Shown in pieces: positions 14,791-23,980 of a stretch of DNA of 64,000 nt. The stretch lies in the NCBI RefSeq assembly GCF_031180885.1, contig NZ_JAPSLK010000022.1, positions 51,373-115,372 on the forward strand. Direction: 5' to 3'. This DNA is from Saccharothrix sp. GTDB taxonomy: Bacteria > Actinomycetota > Actinomycetes > Mycobacteriales > Pseudonocardiaceae. Numbering within the stretch: the stretch's first letter is position 1; every line of letters starts with the position of its first letter. A model generated the notes under the pieces. That model saw only the letters and a program-made list of their open reading frames with translations, was not told the DNA's origin and made no database searches. Made by a program: the position numbers and the translations under genes.

Positions 14791-17766
14791 GTGCCGCGGT
14801 CCCTGGACGTCGAGTTGCCCCGGCTGCGGTTGGTCGACCGGCTCGCGGGTCGGTGGGAGCGGCCGGTGACGGTGGTGGTGGCCGGGGCCGGGTTCGGGAA
14901 GACGACGGTGTTGGCGCAGGCCGTGCGGGCGCACCTGCTGGAGCCGCGCGGGGTGGACGTGTGGGTGGACTGCGCGCCGGTCCACGAGAGCGCGGAGGCG
15001 TTGGCGGGGGCGCTGCTCGACGCGCTGCCGGGGCCGAGGGGGCGCGGTGCGCGGGCGGTGATCGACGCGTTGGTGCGGATGGCGCCTTTGGACGTGTGCC
15101 TGGTGCTCGACGACGTGCACGAGATCCCGTCCGGGTCGCCTGGTGCGGCGTTGTTGGCCGAACTCGTGCGGGGGTTGCCGGCGACGGCGCACCTGGTGTT
15201 GTGCGGGCGGGAGTTGCCGGACCTGCCGTTGGCGCGGCGGGAGGCGGCGGGGGAGGTGTTGCGGGTCGGCGCGGACGAGTTGTCGTTCACCGAGACCGAA
15301 GTCCGGGCGCTGGGGCGTGGGCTCGGGCGGGACCCGGCGTTGGCGGCGGCGGTGCGCGGGTGGCCTGCGTTGGTGCGGTTGGCGTTCGAGGCCGGGCCTT
15401 CGGCGCCGTGGCGGTACGCGCAGGAAGAGATCCTGGCTCGGCTGCCGGACGGGCAGCGTGATGCCCTGGCGGCACTGGCCGCTCTGCACACCGCGACGGA
15501 CGACGAGGTCGCGGCGGTGACCGGCGAACCGGTCGTTCTGGCGGAGTTGGCGCGGCGGGTGCCGTTGGTCGGGGTGCTGGAGGACGGGCGGTATCGGGCG
15601 CACGAGCTGTGGGCGGAAGCGCTGTCCGTGGAGACCCGGCGGTTGCACCGGCGCGCTGCGGAGGTGTTGACCGCACGAGGTGATCTGGCGCGGGCGGGTG
15701 CGTTGGCCCGGCGTGGCGGGGACTGGGGACTGCTGGCCGAGTTGGCGGTGGTGCTGGTGAACACGACGTTGTCGGCGTTGCCGGTGGTCACCGCGCGGCG
15801 CTGGCTGGAGCGGGTGCCGGACATCGCGCGCGACGAACCGGCCTTCCTCCTGCTGCACGCGGCCGTCCTGCACGCGAGCGACTTCGCCGACCCGCGCATC
15901 GACCCGCTGCTCGACCGGGCCTGGCAGGGCCTGAAGCACACCGCCGTGCTGGGCCAGGCCGTCATCACCGCGCACTCGCGGGCCGACCTGCCCCGGTTGG
16001 CCGAACTGGCGCGGCGGGCGGGGGAGTTGCGCGGCGCTCCGACCGCGATCGCGTTGGTACTGCGGCACAGCGTGGCGGCGACCCTGGCCGAGGTCGGCGG
16101 GGACCCGGAGGCAGCGCTCGCCGAGATCGAACGGGCGCCCGTGGTGGACGTGCCGCGCCCGGTCGCGCTCGCGACGGTCCGGTTCCACTACCACTGCCTC
16201 AACATGTGCGGGCGCGCCGGGGAAGCCGCCGACCTCGCCGACGAGGCGCTGGCCGACGCCGACGAGCAACACCTGCGGCTCAACGGGCCGATCGCGCGCT
16301 GGTTCGACGGCGACCCGGCCGACCTGGCCGTTCTCCGGGGTGCACCGCTGGACGGCACGGCCCGGGATTCCTTCGTGTCGGCCGCTTTCCAAGCCGTGAT
16401 CGCCGCGTGCTGCGGTGATTCGGGGGACTGGTGCCCGCTGCCGTGCGGCGACCCGGCGGGCCACGACAACCCCCGGGACGCGGTGCTGGCCTGCGCCGCG
16501 CGTGCCGCCGTCCTGGTCGGTGGCGGGCAGGAAGCGTTGGCGCGCCGGACGTTCGCGGACCACTTGGCGCGGTGGCCGGTGACGGACCGGTTCCACGAGC
16601 GGCACCTGCGGCGGTTCCTGGCCCTGGGGTACGTGCTCAGCGACGTCCTGCGGGCGGTGTGGGACCGGACCGACCTCGGGCCGTCGCACGCCAAGGCCCG
16701 TGCCGCCGCTCGTGCGCTGGTCCTGGCCCGGGCCGGGGACGTCGGTCCGGCGGCGCGGCTGCCGTTCGAGCACGCGTTGTGCTTCCTGCCGTTGCCGTGG
16801 TCGGTTGAGCTGGCGGCACGCTTGGCGGAGGTGGGCGACCTCGGTCTGGGCGGGTGGTTGGCTGATGTTCTTGGACCGGTCGTGCACCGGTCGCTTCGGT
16901 CCGCCCCACCGCGCGGGGGAGCGGCGCGGCTGCTCGCCGCTGTGCCCCCGCCGCCCGTGACCCGGACCCGCGTGGACGTGCTCGGCGCCATGCGGGTCAC
17001 CCGGGACGGCGCGCCGGTCGACCCGCCGGAGCTGCGTCGCGTCCGGGTCCGGCAACTGCTGGCCGCCCTGGTGGTGCGGCCGGTGCTGACCCGCGAGCAG
17101 GCGTGCGGGCTGCTGTGGCCCGACCTCGACCCCGCCGACGCGGCGCGCAACCTGCGGGTCACCCTGACCCACCTGCGCCGCCTGCTCGACCCCGACCGCG
17201 CCCGCGGTGACGCGAGCTTCCACCTGCGCACCACGGGGGACGCGATCCGCCTGGTCCGGTCGAAGTGGCTGGAGGTGGACCTGTGGCGGTTGGACGCGCT
17301 GAACGCCGAGGTGCGCGCCGCCCGTGCCGAGGGCGATCTCGACCGGGCCACGGAATTGCTGGCCGAGGCGGTGGAGCTGTGGCGCGGCGATCCGCTGTCC
17401 GACCTGCTGGACCTGCCGGCCGCCGAGCCGGGCCTGGAGGCCGACCGGCTGCGGGCGCTGCACGGTCGGAACCTGCTGGACCTGGGCGAGCTGTGCCTGG
17501 TGTCCGGTGAGCCGTCCCGGGCCTGCTACCTGGCTGAACGCGTCCTCGCCGGCGACCCGTTCGCACCCCGCGCCCACCGCCTCCTGCTCGCCGCGGCGCT
17601 GAAGAGCCGCGACCCCGCGCGTGTCACGGCCGCCCGGACCACCGTCGTCGCGGCGCTGTCCCAGCTCGGCACGCCGCCGGACGGGGCGACCGCGTTGCTG
17701 CTGCGGCAGGCGCTGCTCCCGGCCGCTGGTCGGGAGCAGCGCGGGGCGGTGGTCAGCAGTCGATGA
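14791..17766 (+). CDS. Large transcriptional regulator: STAND-type ATPase with C-terminal BTAD/winged-helix domain
   Basis: 991 residues from GTG 14791 (GGGAAG 8 nt upstream; GTG 14773 would add six residues). The N-terminal NTPase has Walker A GAGFGKTT (32-39) and Walker B CLVLDDVHE (about 106-114), as in MalT-like signal-transduction ATPases. A helical repeat region spans roughly 250-700. The C-terminus has an OmpR-like winged helix (LRRVRVRQLLAALVVRPVLT, NLRVTLTHLRRLLDPDRARG) followed by a BTAD TPR domain (LDRATELLAEAVELWRGDPL). It is thus a MalT/BTAD hybrid with the DNA-binding part at the C-terminus, reversed from AfsR. Targets unknown. Confidence 0.85.
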   Translation: MPRSLDVELPRLRLVDRLAGRWERPVTVVVAGAGFGKTTVLAQAVRAHLLEPRGVDVWVDCAPVHESAEALAGALLDALPGPRGRGARAVIDALVRMAPLDVCLVLDDVHEIPSGSPGAALLAELVRGLPATAHLVLCGRELPDLPLARREAAGEVLRVGADELSFTETEVRALGRGLGRDPALAAAVRGWPALVRLAFEAGPSAPWRYAQEEILARLPDGQRDALAALAALHTATDDEVAAVTGEPVVLAELARRVPLVGVLEDGRYRAHELWAEALSVETRRLHRRAAEVLTARGDLARAGALARRGGDWGLLAELAVVLVNTTLSALPVVTARRWLERVPDIARDEPAFLLLHAAVLHASDFADPRIDPLLDRAWQGLKHTAVLGQAVITAHSRADLPRLAELARRAGELRGAPTAIALVLRHSVAATLAEVGGDPEAALAEIERAPVVDVPRPVALATVRFHYHCLNMCGRAGEAADLADEALADADEQHLRLNGPIARWFDGDPADLAVLRGAPLDGTARDSFVSAAFQAVIAACCGDSGDWCPLPCGDPAGHDNPRDAVLACAARAAVLVGGGQEALARRTFADHLARWPVTDRFHERHLRRFLALGYVLSDVLRAVWDRTDLGPSHAKARAAARALVLARAGDVGPAARLPFEHALCFLPLPWSVELAARLAEVGDLGLGGWLADVLGPVVHRSLRSAPPRGGAARLLAAVPPPPVTRTRVDVLGAMRVTRDGAPVDPPELRRVRVRQLLAALVVRPVLTREQACGLLWPDLDPADAARNLRVTLTHLRRLLDPDRARGDASFHLRTTGDAIRLVRSKWLEVDLWRLDALNAEVRAARAEGDLDRATELLAEAVELWRGDPLSDLLDLPAAEPGLEADRLRALHGRNLLDLGELCLVSGEPSRACYLAERVLAGDPFAPRAHRLLLAAALKSRDPARVTAARTTVVAALSQLGTPPDGATALLLRQALLPAAGREQRGAVVSSR

Positions 17767-18301
17767 CGACCTCGTCGTTGGGGCAGCTGTCGCCGACGGG
17801 TGCGCCGCCGTTGGCGGTGTCGCCCTCGATGTGCGGGCCGCCGTCGAGCGTGTCGAGCCCGTCGCCGCCCGCCATCCGGTCGTCGCCGGGACCGCCGAAC
17901 ACGCTGTCCTCGCCGTCGCCCGCGATCACGTCGTCGTTGCCGAGGCCGCCGAAGACGGTGTCGTTGCCGATGCCCGCGTCGACGTTGTCGTCACCTTCCT
18001 GCGCGAACACCAGGTCGTCGCCCGGCCCCGCGTAGACCACGTCGTTGCCCGCCAACGCGCAGATGACGTCGTTGCCCGCCAGCCCGGCGATCTGGTCGGC
18101 GGCGGGCGAGCCCAGGATGACGTCGGCCCCGTTGGTCCCGACGGTGGGCACGCCCGGCACGGCGTAGATCGTGGGCTCCAACCCGTAGCAGGGCTGGGCC
18201 CACGGCGGCGGCGGGTCGTCCGCGACCGCGACCCCACCCGCGGCGAGCACCCCACCCGCCGCCACGGCCGCCACCGCGACCAGCCGAGTACGCATGTTCA
18301 T
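17753..18301 (-). CDS. Secreted RTX-type calcium-binding repeat protein
   Basis: 182 residues from ATG 18301, with GGGAGG 8 nt upstream. Signal peptide MNMRTRLVAVAAVAAGGVLA with cleavage after VAVA (about residue 30). From about residue 60 on it consists of nonapeptide repeats of the GGxGxDxLx kind (GSPAADQIAGLAGNDVICAL, AGPGDDLVFAQEGDDNVDAG, GGLGNDDVIAGDGEDSVFGG), which fold as Ca2+-binding beta-rolls. There is no enzymatic domain and it is far shorter than RTX toxins. Four Cys occur in the mature part, including one at the very C-terminus. The 3' end overlaps the convergent regulator by 14 bp. Confidence 0.88.
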   Translation of the reverse strand: MNMRTRLVAVAAVAAGGVLAAGGVAVADDPPPPWAQPCYGLEPTIYAVPGVPTVGTNGADVILGSPAADQIAGLAGNDVICALAGNDVVYAGPGDDLVFAQEGDDNVDAGIGNDTVFGGLGNDDVIAGDGEDSVFGGPGDDRMAGGDGLDTLDGGPHIEGDTANGGAPVGDSCPNDEVVIDC

Positions 18302-18448
18302 GACAGAGCCTCCCTTGTCCGATGGCCCTTCGGCCACGGGACGAGGCTGCGCGCCCGGCGTTAGCCGACCGCTAACCGATCCGGTGAACCCTTTCGCGCG
18401 TTCGCGCCCTCTTGTGCGGGTCACAACCGGTTCGAAGGGAACTCCGCA

Positions 18449-18824
18449 GTGCTCACACCAGGCTCCGCCGCTCCCGAGATGGTGCTGGAAGACACCACCG
18501 GCCACACCGTCCGCCTGCCCGACGACCACGCGGTCCTGCTGTACTTCATGCGCTCCACGACCTGCCCCGTGTGCCACCGCCACGTCCGCGACCTGGTCGA
18601 GAACGCGGACCGCTTCGCGACGGCCGGCGTCCGCGTCCTGATCGCGGTCCCCGGAGGACCGTGCGACGGCGGCGGCGTGGAAGGCCAAGCGCGGCATCCC
18701 GCACACCGTGGTCACCGGCCGCCCACACGCCCTGGTCGGCTTGAGCCGCAAGGCGTTCGGCTCGATGCAGCAGTCCGGCACCGTCCTGATCGACGCCCGC
18801 GGCACCGTCCGCCAAAGATGGACC
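18449..18824 (+). pseudogene. AhpC/TSA-type peroxiredoxin-like gene, frameshifted and truncated
   Basis: From GTG 18449 it reads [40 protein letters not shown] (a CPVC redox motif near residues 39-42) and VRVLIAVP. An extra G at about 18650 shifts the frame; one frame over it continues sensibly as [20 protein letters not shown] and [20 protein letters not shown]. At about 18820 the peroxiredoxin sequence stops and an EF-G-like sequence begins, so the last residues were lost in a deletion. Intact relatives are roughly 150-170 residues. Confidence 0.7.
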
Positions 18825-20051
18825 GGGCCGGGGCGGACCTCGACGCGGCCGTCGCGTCCATCCGGGAGCACGCGGTGCCGTTGGTCGTCCAACTGCCGAT
18901 CGGCGCGGAGGACTCGTTCGTCGGTGTCGTCGACCTGCTGCACCTGCGGGCGCTGGTGTGGACCGACTTCGGCATGTCGGAGGAGCCGGTGCCGGAAGCG
19001 TTGCGGAGGAGGCGAACCGGCGGCGTCGGCTGCTGGAGGAAGCGGTGGCCGAGCTGCACCCGACCGCGTTGGAGGAGTTCGTGACGGAGTCGACGGTGTC
19101 CGCCGGGACGCTGGCGGCGGCGTTGCGGGACCTGACGCGGAGCGGTGCCGGCGTGGTCGTCCTGTGCGGGTCGGCCTACCGCAACCGCGGTGTCGAACCG
19201 TTGCTGGACGCGGTCGCCGCCCACCTGCCGTCCCCGGTGGGGCCGCGCAGACCGAGCGGCTGATGTCGGCGTTGGCGCAACTGGTGGAGGAGGACCCGGC
19301 GCTGGTGGTCCGGACCGATGCCGAGACCGGGCAGACCGTGCTCTCCGGGATGGGCGAGCTGCACTTGGAGGTGGCGGTGGAGAAGGTGCGCCGTGACCAC
19401 CGGTTGGAGCTTGCGGTCGGGCGGCCGAAGGTGGCTTACCGGGAGACGGTGGTGCGTGGTGTGTCGGGGTTCGTGTACCGGCACGTCAAACAGGAAGGGG
19501 GTGCGGGGCAGTTCGCGCACGTGGTGCTCGACGTGGAGCCGTGGGACCCGGACGGAGATCGGCACGGCGGGTTCGAGTTCCTGTCGACGGTGACCGGTGG
19601 TCGGGTGCCGGCGGAGTACGTGCGTGCGGTGGAGGCCGGGTGTCGGGACGCGTTGGCTGATGGTCCCCTGGGCGGCCATCCGGTGACGGGTCTGCGCGTC
19701 ACGCTGACCGACGGCAGCACGCACGTGAAGGACTCGTCGGAGATGGCGTTCCGGACCGCGGGCCGGCTCGGGCTCCGGGAAGCCCCGCGGGCGAGCACGA
19801 TGGCGCTGCTGGAGCCGGTCGCCGAGGTGGCGGTGACGGTTCCGGAGAGTGCCGTGGGCGGGGTCCTGGGTGACCTCGCGGCTCGGCGGGGCCGGATCCT
19901 CGGGTCCACCGCGCGTGCGGGAACCGCGGTGGTGACGGCGAGCGTGCCGTTGGCCGAACTGTTCGGGTACGCGACCCGGTTGCGCAGCCGGACCCAAGGC
20001 CGGGGCACGTTCACCACACGGCCCACCGGCTTCGCGCCCGCCCCGATGTAG
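18820..20051 (+). pseudogene. Decayed elongation factor G paralogue (internal and N-terminal deletions)
   Basis: The sequence begins inside the EF-G GTPase domain at KMDRAGAD (the NKMD G4 region) with [20 protein letters not shown]. It shifts frame near 19000 ([40 protein letters not shown]), then jumps near 19240 straight to TERLMSALAQLVEEDPALVV and ILSGMGELHLEV-like residues, so domain II (about 100 residues) is missing along with the P-loop. From 19260 to 20051 the frame is intact through domains III-V (VKQEGGAGQFAHVVLDVEPW, YATRLRSRTQGRGTFT). It cannot make a functional GTPase. Actinobacteria often carry EF-G-like paralogues; this is one in ruins. Confidence 0.8.
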
Positions 20052-20309
20052 TGCGCATGACGGCGGGTTCGACCAGCGCGCTCCACGACCAACCGGCGCT
20101 GCGTGATTGCCCGCCCATGCAACATCAACTCGACCCAACCGTCAAGGCTGTCCGGTCAGTTCGGTGAGCAGGGTGAAGCCGTGGTGGTCCACCGCCCACG
20201 ACCGCGACCTTCGTCCCGGACGGCGAGACCGTCGCGACCGCCACCGGCCGTCCTGCTCCGACCCGCTCGACCACCTGCTCCGCGAGCGCGGCGTCACCCT
20301 GCACGCCGG
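20052..20309. other. Gap with no convincing gene
   Basis: About 260 bp between the EF-G remnant and the SARP gene. Short frames exist on both strands (for example 20125-20313 minus), but none has a ribosome site or protein-like composition throughout. It may contain further eroded sequence. Confidence 0.4.
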
Positions 20310-21863
20310 TCACAACCGACCACCCGACACGACTTCCTGAAGCTCTCCGAACACCGGCCGGCCGTATGCCCTGGTGGGCGTGATCGACATGATGTCTTCG
20401 GCTGCGGCCGGCACGACTCTGGTTTCACGGGCGGGGGCGAGCAGCGTGCCGAACCGGTGGGCGGTCCACTGTGGACGTGAGCGGAAGATCGCCGCTGCTT
20501 TCCGGATCGCGGCGGGGTGGCCGCCGGTGTGGCGGATCACCTGGTGCAGGACGTCGGTGGTCGGGGTGCGGTCGCCGGTGGCGGTGCGGAAGAGGGTGGT
20601 GGTGTGGTCCGGGGGGAGCGGGGTGAGGGTGATGGGGTCGACGGCGTCCAGGTGCAGCAGGGGAGCGCTGGTGGTGACCAGGACCATGCAGCCGGCGCTG
20701 CCCGGCAGCAGGGGGCGGACCTGGTCGGCGTCGGTGGCGTCGTCCAGCAGGAGCAGGACGCGGCGGCCGGTGAGGGTGGCCCGCCACAGGGCCGCGCGTT
20801 CCTCCAGAGCGGCGGGGACGTCGCAGACGCCGGCGGCGCGCAGCAAGCGGGCCAGGGCGTCGTGGGCGGACAGCGGGCCGTCGGCGCGCAGGTCGACGTG
20901 GAGGCGGCCGTCCGGGAAGTGGTCGGCGAGCAGGTGGGCGACGTGGACGGCCAGCGCGGTCTTCCCGATCCCGGGCCTGCCGTCGATCACCGCCACCGGG
21001 ACCCCGCCGGACCGGCTCAACCGGATCAGGCGCGCCACCTCGCGCTCGCGGCCGGTGAAGTCCGGGACGGCCCGCGGCAGGTCGGAGCGCAGTGGACGGT
21101 CCGAAGTGGACGTTGACGGCTCGGTCAGCGCCTGCCGGTAGGCCTCGGCCAGCTCGGGTCCGGGGTCCACGCCCAGTTCGTCGGCGATCACGCGGCGGGC
21201 CTGGTCGTAGGTGGCCAGCGCCTCGCTGCGCCGGCCCGCGCGGACCAGGGCCATGACCAGCCGGGCCCAGGGTCCTTCGCGCAGGGGCGCGGCGGTGGTG
21301 AGTTCGCGCAGCAGGGCGACGGCCTCGCGCAGCCTGCCCTGGGCGGTGAGCGCGTCGGCCAGGGTTTCCCGGACCTCCCAGCGCAGTTCGGACAGCTCCG
21401 ACACCACCGGCGCGACCAGGTCGTCGGCCAGTTCGGCGAACGGCCTGCCCCGCCACAGCGCCGACGCGTCCTCCAAGTGGTGCACGGCTTTTGGCAGGTC
21501 ACCACGGGACATGGCGTGCCGAGCGTCCACCGTGAGCTGCCGGAACCGGTCGACGTCCAGCTCACCCGGCTCGACCCGCAGCCGGTACGCGCCCGGCCGC
21601 CCCTCGACGCGCGGCCCGCCGTCCCGGGTCGCGGGCAGGAACCGGCGCAGCTGCCACGCGTAGCTCTTGAGGTTCGACCACGCCGAGCGCGGCGGCGTCC
21701 GGTCCGGCCAGACCGCCTCGACCAGCCGGTCGAACTCCACCCACCGACCCGCGTCGAGCAGCAGCGCGGCCAGCAGCGCGGCCGGTTTCCGGGTGACCCG
21801 GGTGGTGGTCGACCCACCTTCCGGCACGGCCACTTCCAACGGTCCCAGCACGCGGAACAGCAC
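20310..21863 (-). CDS. AfsR/SARP family regulator with NB-ARC-type ATPase
   Basis: 517 residues from GTG 21863, with GGGGAAG upstream. An OmpR-like winged helix is at 1-95 (MLFRVLGPLEVAV, AALLLDAGRWVEFDRLVEAV, AWSNLKSYAWQLRRFLP), the BTAD all-helical domain at about 100-245 (LDVDRFRQLTVDARHAMSRG, ELGVDPGPELAEAYRQAL), then an NTPase with Walker A DGRPGIGKTAL (about 295) and Walker B VLLLLDDATDADQVRPLLPG. AfsR-type proteins normally continue with TPRs to 600-1000 residues; this one stops soon after the ATPase, so it is a short form or truncated. It is the last gene of a minus-strand unit SARP - pseudokinase - SARP. Confidence 0.85.
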   Translation of the reverse strand: MLFRVLGPLEVAVPEGGSTTTRVTRKPAALLAALLLDAGRWVEFDRLVEAVWPDRTPPRSAWSNLKSYAWQLRRFLPATRDGGPRVEGRPGAYRLRVEPGELDVDRFRQLTVDARHAMSRGDLPKAVHHLEDASALWRGRPFAELADDLVAPVVSELSELRWEVRETLADALTAQGRLREAVALLRELTTAAPLREGPWARLVMALVRAGRRSEALATYDQARRVIADELGVDPGPELAEAYRQALTEPSTSTSDRPLRSDLPRAVPDFTGREREVARLIRLSRSGGVPVAVIDGRPGIGKTALAVHVAHLLADHFPDGRLHVDLRADGPLSAHDALARLLRAAGVCDVPAALEERAALWRATLTGRRVLLLLDDATDADQVRPLLPGSAGCMVLVTTSAPLLHLDAVDPITLTPLPPDHTTTLFRTATGDRTPTTDVLHQVIRHTGGHPAAIRKAAAIFRSRPQWTAHRFGTLLAPARETRVVPAAAEDIMSITPTRAYGRPVFGELQEVVSGGRL

Positions 21864-21957
21864 TTCTTCCCCACCTCCGGTGTTCGGCGCCGCCGCGGGT
21901 TTCGAGCGGCGACGGCACCACTGTCACAGCCGGATCATGAGGATTCGATTTCAACCG

Positions 21958-23121
21958 TCAGACCTTGCAGGTCGCGCCGCGGATCGCCTTCGGTTTCGTT
22001 TCGAGGACGCGTGCGCCGTCCGTGGCCTGGACCAGGAAGCAGTACTTCACGCCGGCCTCGACGGGCACCCGCATCGCGCGGTTGCGGTGGGCGATGAGGA
22101 CCTGCGGGGCGCGCTTCTCCGGGGCGACGACCACGGCGAAGGTGAAGCCGTCCGGGGCTTCCCAGGCCAGGTCGACGTGCGCGCCGGCGTCGGTCGGGTC
22201 GGCCAGGGTGAGGGTGGTCGTGGCTGCCGCGGTCGTGGTGGTCGTCGTCGCCGGCTTGGCGGGTGCGGCGGAGGGCGGGTCGGAGAGCTGGTCGTGGATG
22301 AGGTTCGGCACGGTCGCCAGCACGGAGGCGGCGGCGACGATCCCCGCCACGGTCCGGACCCGCACCCGCTTGCGCCGCGCGGGCGGTTCTTCGGTGTCCT
22401 CAGGTGGTGTTGTCTCCTCCTCGGGTTCGTTGGGGTCGAGCAGGGCGGAGAGGTGGCGGACCACGGTGTCGGCGGTCGAGGGGCGGTCGGCCGGGTCGTC
22501 GGCGAGCAGTCGCCGCACGAGCCGGACGAGTTCGGGCGGGGCGTCCGGCCAGGTCACGTCTTCCGCGTTCGGTGGCGCGCCGGTGAGGGCGAGGTGCAGG
22601 ACGCCGCCGAGTCCGTGCAGGTCGGACCGCTCGTCCCGGGTGCCGTCCCGTGCGGTCTCCGGGGCGGTGTACTCGCCGGTGACGACGGGGAAAGCGCGGC
22701 GCAGCGCCAAGCCGAAGTCCGCCACGACGGGGGCGCCGGACGGGTGGAACAGGACGTTGTGCGGGGTCAGGCCGCCGTGCACGACGCCGACCCGGTGGGC
22801 CGCCGCCACCGCCGACGCGACCGCGTGACCGACGGAGAGGACGTCGGGCAGCAGGAGGGGGCCGCTGCCGGCGACCAGTCCGGCGAGGGAGGTCGAGCAG
22901 AGTTCCATCTGGAGCGCGGGCCGGCCGTCGCCCGCGTCCATCACCTCGTCGACGGGCAGGATCGGGGCTTGGTCTCTTAGCGGGACGAGCGCGGCTTGTT
23001 CCTCGTGGAAGGCGTCGAGGACGTCCTGGTCGACGGGCGGGTAGACCTTGAGGGCCAGATAGAGTCCACTGTAGACGGTCGCGGTGGGTCCGGTGCCCAG
23101 CGGCTCGAAGTCGTCGCTCAC
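21958..23121 (-). CDS. Membrane pseudokinase of the Ser/Thr kinase fold with an external Fn3-like domain (copy 1)
   Basis: 387 residues from GTG 23121; its GTGA overlaps the stop of the upstream SARP gene. Kinase-like domain at 1-250: VAIK-type Lys in YLALKVYPP (K25), a catalytic loop HGGLTPHNVLF (115-125) in which Arg and Asp of HRD are replaced by Gly-Gly, a retained metal motif ADFGLAL (D135), and TAPE. The missing catalytic Asp predicts a pseudokinase or a very atypical enzyme. An acidic/basic linker and a membrane helix (about 272-290) lead to a Thr-rich stalk and a C-terminal beta domain of about 75 residues with two Cys (KYCFLVQATDG, IRGATCKV). Same layout as the gene at 30328-31542. 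Confidence 0.82.
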   Translation of the reverse strand: MSDDFEPLGTGPTATVYSGLYLALKVYPPVDQDVLDAFHEEQAALVPLRDQAPILPVDEVMDAGDGRPALQMELCSTSLAGLVAGSGPLLLPDVLSVGHAVASAVAAAHRVGVVHGGLTPHNVLFHPSGAPVVADFGLALRRAFPVVTGEYTAPETARDGTRDERSDLHGLGGVLHLALTGAPPNAEDVTWPDAPPELVRLVRRLLADDPADRPSTADTVVRHLSALLDPNEPEEETTPPEDTEEPPARRKRVRVRTVAGIVAAASVLATVPNLIHDQLSDPPSAAPAKPATTTTTTAAATTTLTLADPTDAGAHVDLAWEAPDGFTFAVVVAPEKRAPQVLIAHRNRAMRVPVEAGVKYCFLVQATDGARVLETKPKAIRGATCKV

Positions 23122-23810
23122 AACGCCCTCCTCAGCGGAGTGTCCAGCACGCGTGAAGCCTTGCGGAACGCGGCCTCCGCCTCGACCGGGCGGCCGGCGT
23201 GGGTCAGCACCTCGACCAGGCGCAGCCAGGTGCGTTCGCGCTTGGGGTCCTCGACGGTGAGGGCTTGGAGGAGGGACACCGAGCCGGCGGTGTGCTCCAT
23301 CATGAGCATGGCGTCGACCAGGCCGTCCAGGGCGGCCCAGCGCAGGGCGGTGAGGCGGGTCGCTTCGGCGCGGCTGTGGTAGCTGTCGAGGTCGGTGAAA
23401 GGCTTGCCGCGCCACAGCTGTGCGGCGCTGCGGAAGTGGTCGGCGGCCGTTTCGGGGTCGATCGGCAGGGTGTTGAGGCCGTCGCGGACGAGCTGTTCGA
23501 ACACCGCGCTGTCCAGCTCGCCCTCGGCGATGTTGATGCGGTGGCGGCCGTGCATGCTCGCGATGCGCGCCGATGTGCCGTCGTGGAGGGGGATGCGGCG
23601 GCAGAGGTCGTGCACGTGGCGCCAGAGGGCGTCCGTGGGGGCGGTGGTGCTTTCCGGCCACACCGCTTCGGCGAGGCTGTCCACGCCGACCCAGGTGTTG
23701 GGGCGCGCCAGCAGTGCGGACAGGACGCGCTCCGGTGCGCCGGGCGGGATGTCGGCGCGGCGGCCGTCGGCGTGGACGACCTCCAGCGGCCCCAGTACGC
23801 GGAACAACAT
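23118..23810 (-). CDS. SARP-type regulator: winged helix plus BTAD
   Basis: 230 residues from ATG 23810 (AAGGAG 9 nt upstream). Minimal SARP layout: OmpR-like winged helix at 1-90 (MLFRVLGPLEVVHADGRRAD, LLARPNTWVGVDSLAEAVWP, WRHVHDLCRRIPLHDG), then BTAD helices (ELDSAVFEQLVRDGLNTLPI, AAQLWRGKPFTDLDSYHSRA, SVSLLQALTVEDPKRERTWL). No ATPase. Its stop overlaps the pseudokinase start (GTGA), so a regulator and a membrane sensor-like protein are made as a coupled pair. It is divergent from the secreted-protein operon, whose upstream region has an 11-bp direct repeat. Confidence 0.85.
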   Translation of the reverse strand: MLFRVLGPLEVVHADGRRADIPPGAPERVLSALLARPNTWVGVDSLAEAVWPESTTAPTDALWRHVHDLCRRIPLHDGTSARIASMHGRHRINIAEGELDSAVFEQLVRDGLNTLPIDPETAADHFRSAAQLWRGKPFTDLDSYHSRAEATRLTALRWAALDGLVDAMLMMEHTAGSVSLLQALTVEDPKRERTWLRLVEVLTHAGRPVEAEAAFRKASRVLDTPLRRAL

Positions 23811-23906
23811 GCGCGTCGCTCCTTCTCCTCGGTCGTTCGGTTCTCGCGTCGACCGTAGGGGCGGGGTGTCCAGCGGCGGTGCAGTCGGCGGGGCGGTGGG
23901 TCGACC

Positions 23907-23928
23907 GGTTCTGCATCGGGTCTGCACC
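23907..23928 (+). promoter_or_regulatory. Possible SARP-binding direct repeats (11-bp period)
   Basis: GGTTCTGCATC (23907-23917) and GGGTCTGCACC (23918-23928) match at 9 of 11 positions in direct, head-to-tail orientation. SARP regulators are known to bind heptamer direct repeats spaced 11 bp apart near the -35 region. The site lies 53 bp upstream of the ATG at 23981 and on the far side of the divergent SARP gene. Confidence 0.4.
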
Positions 23929-23980
23929 GCGGGGTGTGACCGTCCCGGCACGCGTTTCCGCCTACCTGGAGTGAGGAGTC

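Noticed and set aside
14671..17577. 968-codon minus-strand open frame
   Set aside because: Antisense to the ATPase-BTAD regulator, whose motifs are unambiguous; composition is Arg/Gln/Pro noise.
20125..20313. 62-codon minus-strand ORF before the SARP gene
   Set aside because: Partly plausible stretch but no ribosome site, no family, overlaps the SARP 3' end; could be eroded sequence.
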